Shown here piece after piece: positions 19,367 to 22,750 of a DNA stretch of 22,750 bases. Made by a program: the position numbers and the translations under genes. Numbering within the stretch: position 1 is the stretch's first letter; each line of letters opens with the position of its first letter. The notes below the pieces were generated by a model. That model searched no databases. It saw only the letters and a list, made by a program, of their open reading frames with translations, and was not told the DNA's origin. This DNA comes from UMGS1649 sp964481385 (GTDB taxonomy: Bacteria; Bacillota; Clostridia; TANB77; CAG-465), in the NCBI GenBank assembly GCA_964481385.1, contig CAYZTN010000016.1:1-22750 (forward strand), in the 5' to 3' direction.

Positions 19367-19403
19367 AATAGTGTCATTTGAAAACGACCCAAATGACACT
19401 ATT
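19367..19403. repeat. 14-bp hairpin, copy 2 of the dispersed inverted repeat
   Basis: Arms 19367-19380 and 19390-19403 match perfectly around loop AAAACGACC. Core arms and loop match 2632-2672 except for one loop base. It lies between the convergent ATPase and porB genes, ending three bases before the porB stop codon, so it probably ends transcription in both directions. Confidence 0.85.
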
Positions 19404-19405
19404 AT

Positions 19406-20356
19406 TTAATTTTCTGTATTAGTTATTTCTTCCATCGTAAGAAGATAGTTCCATTTTTTATCTACTTCTGTCTGTATTTCTTCTAAAAGTTTTTCATTAC
19501 CAGGTTTAAATAAATGTTTAAAGCGTTTTTGTTCTTTTAAAAACTCTGTAACTGGTATTTTTTTTGCAGGTTTATATGTTATGTGATAAACTCCGTTTAC
19601 TACTTCATATAAAGGCCAGAAACAACTGTCAACAGCTAATTTTTGTATTTCAATTAGTTTTTCGGTCGCATATCCCCAGCCTCTAGGACAAGGAGATAGT
19701 GCGTTTATAAACGCAGGACCGTCTGTATATATTGCTTTTTCAGATTTTTCATACAGGTCTTTGTAATTTCCTATCATTGCAGTTTGTGCAACATAAGGTA
19801 TGCCGTGTTTTACCATTATTTCAGTTAAGTCTTTTCTAGGTTGAACTTTTCCACAAGAAACTTTACCTACTGGAGCAGTTGTTGTGTCTGCAAAGTGTGG
19901 TGTAGCACTTGAACGCTGAGTTCCTGTATTCATGTATGCACCGTTATCATAGCATACATATACCATATTGTGTCCTCTTTCCATTGCACCAGACAAACTT
20001 TGCAACCCTATATCATAAGTTCCGCCATCTCCACCAAATGCAATAAATTTATATTCTTTAGATATTTTGCCTTTCTTTTTTAGCACGTTATATGCAGCTT
20101 CAACTCCGGAACATGTAGCGGCAGAGTTTTCAAAGGCACTGTGAATGAATGAGCAGTTTTTCCATGAAGTGTATGGATATATGCAAGTTGAAACTTCCAT
20201 ACAACCAGTAGCAGATGTAACTACGGCTTCATCTTCATCGTGAAGAGCACGAAGTACCATGCGAGCTACAACAGGAGCTCCACAGCCTGCACACATTCTA
20301 TGTCCGCTTGTTAATCTAACTTTTTTCTTTACTATGTCTTTTAAGTTATATGCCAT
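19406..20356 (-). CDS. porB: 2-oxoacid:ferredoxin oxidoreductase, beta subunit
   Basis: This 316-residue subunit binds thiamine diphosphate and a 4Fe-4S cluster. The cluster ligands are visible as C22-x2-C25 (MCAGCGAP), C52 and C168 (VSCGKV). The thiamine-diphosphate motif runs from GGDGGTYDIG (108-117) to YDNGAYMNTGTQRS (136-149). The enzyme decarboxylates pyruvate or a related 2-oxoacid to acyl-CoA while reducing ferredoxin. The frame can begin with a GTG at 20365, but that codon is part of the AGGTGG ribosome binding site for the ATG at 20356. It is last in the porCDAB operon. Sequence features favour pyruvate, but a branched-chain 2-oxoacid enzyme cannot be ruled out. Confidence 0.93.
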   Translation of the reverse strand: MAYNLKDIVKKKVRLTSGHRMCAGCGAPVVARMVLRALHDEDEAVVTSATGCMEVSTCIYPYTSWKNCSFIHSAFENSAATCSGVEAAYNVLKKKGKISKEYKFIAFGGDGGTYDIGLQSLSGAMERGHNMVYVCYDNGAYMNTGTQRSSATPHFADTTTAPVGKVSCGKVQPRKDLTEIMVKHGIPYVAQTAMIGNYKDLYEKSEKAIYTDGPAFINALSPCPRGWGYATEKLIEIQKLAVDSCFWPLYEVVNGVYHITYKPAKKIPVTEFLKEQKRFKHLFKPGNEKLLEEIQTEVDKKWNYLLTMEEITNTEN

Positions 20357-20365
20357 AATTTCCAC

Positions 20366-21535
20366 CTACTTTCCTACACCTAAATATATGGTGTCTGTAA
20401 GTCCTGTACCAGACTTAATACCGTACATAAGATTATTAAATACTCTTTCTATATCTTGTTCTTTTACATCTTTTCCGCCTAGTCCATATATGTAATTTGA
20501 AACAGGTAGCATTACGTTATGTTTTAATAAGGCTGCACATACAGACATATACATTGGGCCACACATGCCGTTTAAGCTATCTGCCTTATCCATTATAGCA
20601 AGAGCTTTTACGTGTTTTACAGCTGTGGCAAATTCTTCATGAGGAAATGGAATAAATGCACGCGGCTTTATGAGACCTGCCTTAACTCCTTCTGCACGCA
20701 ATTTATCTACAACAACTTTAGCTGTACCTGCAGTTGAGTTTAGTACGACAATTGCAATTTCTGCGTCATCCATGCTATATTTTTCAAATAAGTCATAATG
20801 TCTTCCAGATATTTTTTCAAATTCGTCAGACACTTTTTGTATTACATCTTTTGCGTGTATCATGGCGTCAGCTATTTGTTTTCTATGTTCAAAATAATAG
20901 TTTTGAAGGTCAAGAGGCCCCATTGATACATATTCTTCTTCGTTTAGTAAATAGTGCTTTGGTGAGTATTCTCCAACAAACTTTTTAACCACGTCGTCAT
21001 CTAATAACTCAATATTTTCAACTGAGTGTGATGTTATAAAGCCGTCATAGCAGTTCATGACAGGTAAACCTACTTCTTCTGCAATACGTACTGCCATAAT
21101 TGTGTTGTCATAAGCTTCTTGGTTTGTTTCTCCATATAACTGAATAAAGCCAGCGTCTCTTACTCCCATTGAGTCAGAGTGGTCGTTATGTATGTTAATT
21201 GGTGCAGATATTGCTCTGTTTACGCAAGTCAATACTATAGGAAGTCTCATACCACTTGCTATATTTAGCATTTCATACATAAGTGCTAAACCTTGAGACG
21301 ATGTTGCACTCATAACTCTACTTCCAGCAGCTGATGCACCTATTGCAGCAGATATTGCACTGTGTTCGCTTTCTACAGGAATAAACTCAGTGTCTACCGT
21401 ACCGTTTGCAACAAAACTTGAGAAGTATTGTGGTATTTCGGTAGATGGTGTAATAGGGTAAACTGGTACAACATCTGGGTTAATTTGTTTCATAGCTACT
21501 GCAACTGCTTCGTTTCCACTTAATCTTTCTCGCAT
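20366..21535 (-). CDS. porA: 2-oxoacid:ferredoxin oxidoreductase, alpha subunit
   Basis: This 389-residue subunit supplies the pyrimidine-side and substrate-binding domains. It opens with LSGNEAVAVAMKQINPDVVPVYPITPSTEIP, the family signature, followed by EFIPVESEHSAISAAIGASAAGSRVMSATSSQGLALM and NRAISAPINIHNDHSDSMGVRD. The C-terminal domain carries IAIVVLNSTAGTAK and GLIKPRAFIPFP. GAGGTG lies six bases before the ATG and overlaps the porD stop. It is third in the operon, and its stop is nine bases before the porB start. With the other three subunits it forms the four-gene version of the enzyme rather than the fused clostridial single-chain form. Confidence 0.95.
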   Translation of the reverse strand: MRERLSGNEAVAVAMKQINPDVVPVYPITPSTEIPQYFSSFVANGTVDTEFIPVESEHSAISAAIGASAAGSRVMSATSSQGLALMYEMLNIASGMRLPIVLTCVNRAISAPINIHNDHSDSMGVRDAGFIQLYGETNQEAYDNTIMAVRIAEEVGLPVMNCYDGFITSHSVENIELLDDDVVKKFVGEYSPKHYLLNEEEYVSMGPLDLQNYYFEHRKQIADAMIHAKDVIQKVSDEFEKISGRHYDLFEKYSMDDAEIAIVVLNSTAGTAKVVVDKLRAEGVKAGLIKPRAFIPFPHEEFATAVKHVKALAIMDKADSLNGMCGPMYMSVCAALLKHNVMLPVSNYIYGLGGKDVKEQDIERVFNNLMYGIKSGTGLTDTIYLGVGK

Positions 21536-21538
21536 AGT

Positions 21539-21829
21539 TTACACCTCACTTGTATCTTCGGTCATATTTATTGCTTTAAATGGGCAAACTGCAGCACAAA
21601 CGCCACAACCTTTGCATTTAGAGTAATCAAAACCGCACATTTTATTTTCATCGTTATGTATAATTGCGTTATCTGGGCATGCAGGTACGCATAACATACA
21701 GTTTTTACATTTTTCTTCTAGGTGAATAGGCATTTTGTTTCTCCATTCACCAGTGTTAAATTTTTCAGAGTTTCCGTCTTCTGTAATAATTCCAGCGACA
21801 GATATTTCTTTTTTGTTTTCTTCTTTCAT
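21539..21829 (-). CDS. porD: 2-oxoacid:ferredoxin oxidoreductase, delta (ferredoxin-like) subunit
   Basis: This 96-residue iron-sulfur protein has two complete 4Fe-4S motifs: CKNCMLCVPACP and CKGCGVCAAVCP. They should hold two clusters that pass electrons from the beta subunit to external ferredoxin. The N-terminal 30 residues (before PIHLEEKCKNC) contain the usual TGEWRNKMP segment. AAGGAGG lies inside the porC end, six bases before the ATG. porC stops only one base upstream, so the two are translationally coupled. Confidence 0.96.
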   Translation of the reverse strand: MKEENKKEISVAGIITEDGNSEKFNTGEWRNKMPIHLEEKCKNCMLCVPACPDNAIIHNDENKMCGFDYSKCKGCGVCAAVCPFKAINMTEDTSEV

Positions 21830-21830
21830 T

Positions 21831-22400
21831 TTAGGCCTCCTTTACTTCGTCATAAGCACGAATCACTGCTTGCATATTGGGCTCAATTACTTCTGGCTTT
21901 TTAGCAAACTTATGTGAGAATGAATCTTTCATGTTTTTTTCTAATTCTTCTTTTGACATTATATTTGTGATTTTAATAATTGCAGAAAGAAGTGGCGTGT
22001 TTGGAAAGTTTGCACCAAGAAGTTCTGTTGAAATTTTACTTGCGTCTACTGTATAAAGGGTACCTTTGTATCCGCCTAGTTTTTCGCGAATTACATCTTT
22101 ATCAAGTCCTGTGTTTACAAGAATTGCACCATTGTTTTTTAGCCCTGATACAACATCTACATTTCCAAGCAATGTATCGTCTACTACAACTACATAATCT
22201 GGTTCATATACATTTGAATGTAGTCTTATTGGTTTTGTGTCAATTCGGTTATATGCTGTAATTGGTGCTCCCATTCTTTCTGGCCCGTATTCTGGGAATC
22301 CTTGAATATATTTTCCTGTATTAAAGGCAACATCTGCAAGAAGAAGTGAAGCTGTTTTTGCACCTTGACCGCCTCTGCCATGCCAACGTATTTCTATCAT
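21831..22400 (-). CDS. porC: 2-oxoacid:ferredoxin oxidoreductase, gamma subunit
   Basis: This 189-residue subunit belongs to the gamma family that binds the CoA-side of the complex. It begins with MIEIRWHGRGGQGAKTASLLLA, the unmistakable family start, then YIQGFPEYGPERMGAPITAYNRI. Length matches the roughly 185-190 usual. TAGGAGG sits seven bases before the ATG, and a strong promoter lies just upstream, so this is the first gene of porC-porD-porA-porB. Confidence 0.95.
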   Translation of the reverse strand: MIEIRWHGRGGQGAKTASLLLADVAFNTGKYIQGFPEYGPERMGAPITAYNRIDTKPIRLHSNVYEPDYVVVVDDTLLGNVDVVSGLKNNGAILVNTGLDKDVIREKLGGYKGTLYTVDASKISTELLGANFPNTPLLSAIIKITNIMSKEELEKNMKDSFSHKFAKKPEVIEPNMQAVIRAYDEVKEA

Positions 22401-22426
22401 AGATATACCTCCTAGTATACATATAT

Positions 22427-22455
22427 AGTATATATTTAAAAGGTTTAGTAGTCAA
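22427..22455 (-). promoter_or_regulatory. Promoter of the porCDAB operon
   Basis: On the minus strand TTGACT (22455-22450) and TATACT (22432-22427) have a 17-base spacer, about 27 bases ahead of porC. The 210 bases between here and the next gene show nothing I can assign except a TATAAT at 22609-22614. Confidence 0.82.
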
Positions 22456-22668
22456 GAAAAAGAGCAAATTTACCAAATGAATACGTGGGAAGAGTGTGCC
22501 TTACTTTTGTCGAAAAATGTAAATGGATAGTACTCAGTATTGGTGCTAGGTTTAGCATACAAAGATAAGAAATTTTGAAAAGTACATAAAAACAAAATTT
22601 GAGAGAGGTATAATTTATATGTATCGGTAAAATAATTTAAAATTCTAAAGGAGAATCGATGTGAATAT

Positions 22669-22750
22669 ATGAATAGTAAAATTATGACAAAAATAAATGT
22701 ACAAGACAATTTAATAAATGTAATGAGAGTAAATAATATTGATTATATTT
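22669..22750 (+). CDS. Start of a possible KilA-N-domain protein (runs off right edge)
   Basis: Only 27 residues are visible: MNSKIMTKINVQDNLINVMR, then VNNIDYI. The pattern of a short strand followed by (N/E)-x-x-x-DYI resembles the start of KilA-N domain proteins, which usually continue SLTDMAK; that continuation is outside the window. A TATAAT at 22609-22614 could be the -10. AAAGGAG (22647-22653) is 15 bases from this ATG, which is far, and a closer ATG at 22659 is immediately followed by a stop codon. KilA-N proteins are usual in phages and accessory regions. The assignment is tentative. Confidence 0.4.
   Translation, partial: MNSKIMTKINVQDNLINVMRVNNIDYI

Overview
The window is AT-rich chromosomal DNA from a low-GC Firmicute, most likely an uncultured gut-type clostridium. 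The evidence is the low GC by eye, strong AAGGAGG-type ribosome binding sites, an L10 leader ahead of rplJ-rplL, a SpoIIM-like sporulation protein, TmcAL, DnaD/DnaI-type primosome proteins and a four-subunit 2-oxoacid:ferredoxin oxidoreductase of anaerobes. No rRNA, CRISPR array or complete insertion sequence is present.

Layout, left to right. 1-262 is the end of an ISNCY-like insertion sequence running off the left edge. 302-1462 is rplJ-rplL with promoter, L10 leader, attenuator and terminator. 1531-2628 encodes a membrane-anchored protein of unknown role, convergent with tmcAL (2666-3847, minus). rnhA is divergent from tmcAL and is followed by spoIIM. A tRNA cluster (Lys-Glu-Thr, 5209-5444) has its own promoters and terminator. 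Next is a compact type IV secretion-like operon (5683-8977) encoding a VirD4-type ATPase, a VirB2-like pilin, a VirB6/TrbL-like membrane protein and a VirB3/PrgI-like protein. It has no VirB4, relaxase or cell-wall hydrolase and stops at a 26-codon ORF with an ideal ribosome binding site. A three-gene toxin-antitoxin operon follows (9085-9822), then a DnaD-like / DnaI-like / tex operon (9959-14127). Two tandem minus-strand ParE/RelE toxin-antitoxin modules (14264-15540) share almost identical promoter cassettes. lysC (aspartokinase, apparently with one ACT domain) converges on a 2,4-diaminopentanoate-dehydrogenase-like gene. A 255-base intergenic region then carries an inverted repeat and four exact-period 23-bp tandem repeats ahead of a DUF4143-type ATPase. 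The porCDAB operon (minus) and the first codons of a KilA-N-like gene close the window.

How the parts work together. Most genes are housekeeping: translation (L10, L7/L12, tRNAs, TmcAL), replication (RNase HI, primosome proteins), RNA-associated Tex, amino-acid metabolism and ferredoxin-linked 2-oxoacid oxidation. Accessory DNA sits between them as an IS end, an incomplete T4SS block just downstream of tRNA genes, three toxin-antitoxin modules, repeats and an ATPase of a family often found in variable regions.

The best candidates for something undescribed are: the VirB4-less T4SS-like operon; the four-copy 23-bp repeat over the ATPase promoter; the same hairpin, loop included, at two convergent gene ends 17 kb apart; and the duplicated toxin-antitoxin promoter cassettes. 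All family calls come from reading motifs, not from database searches.
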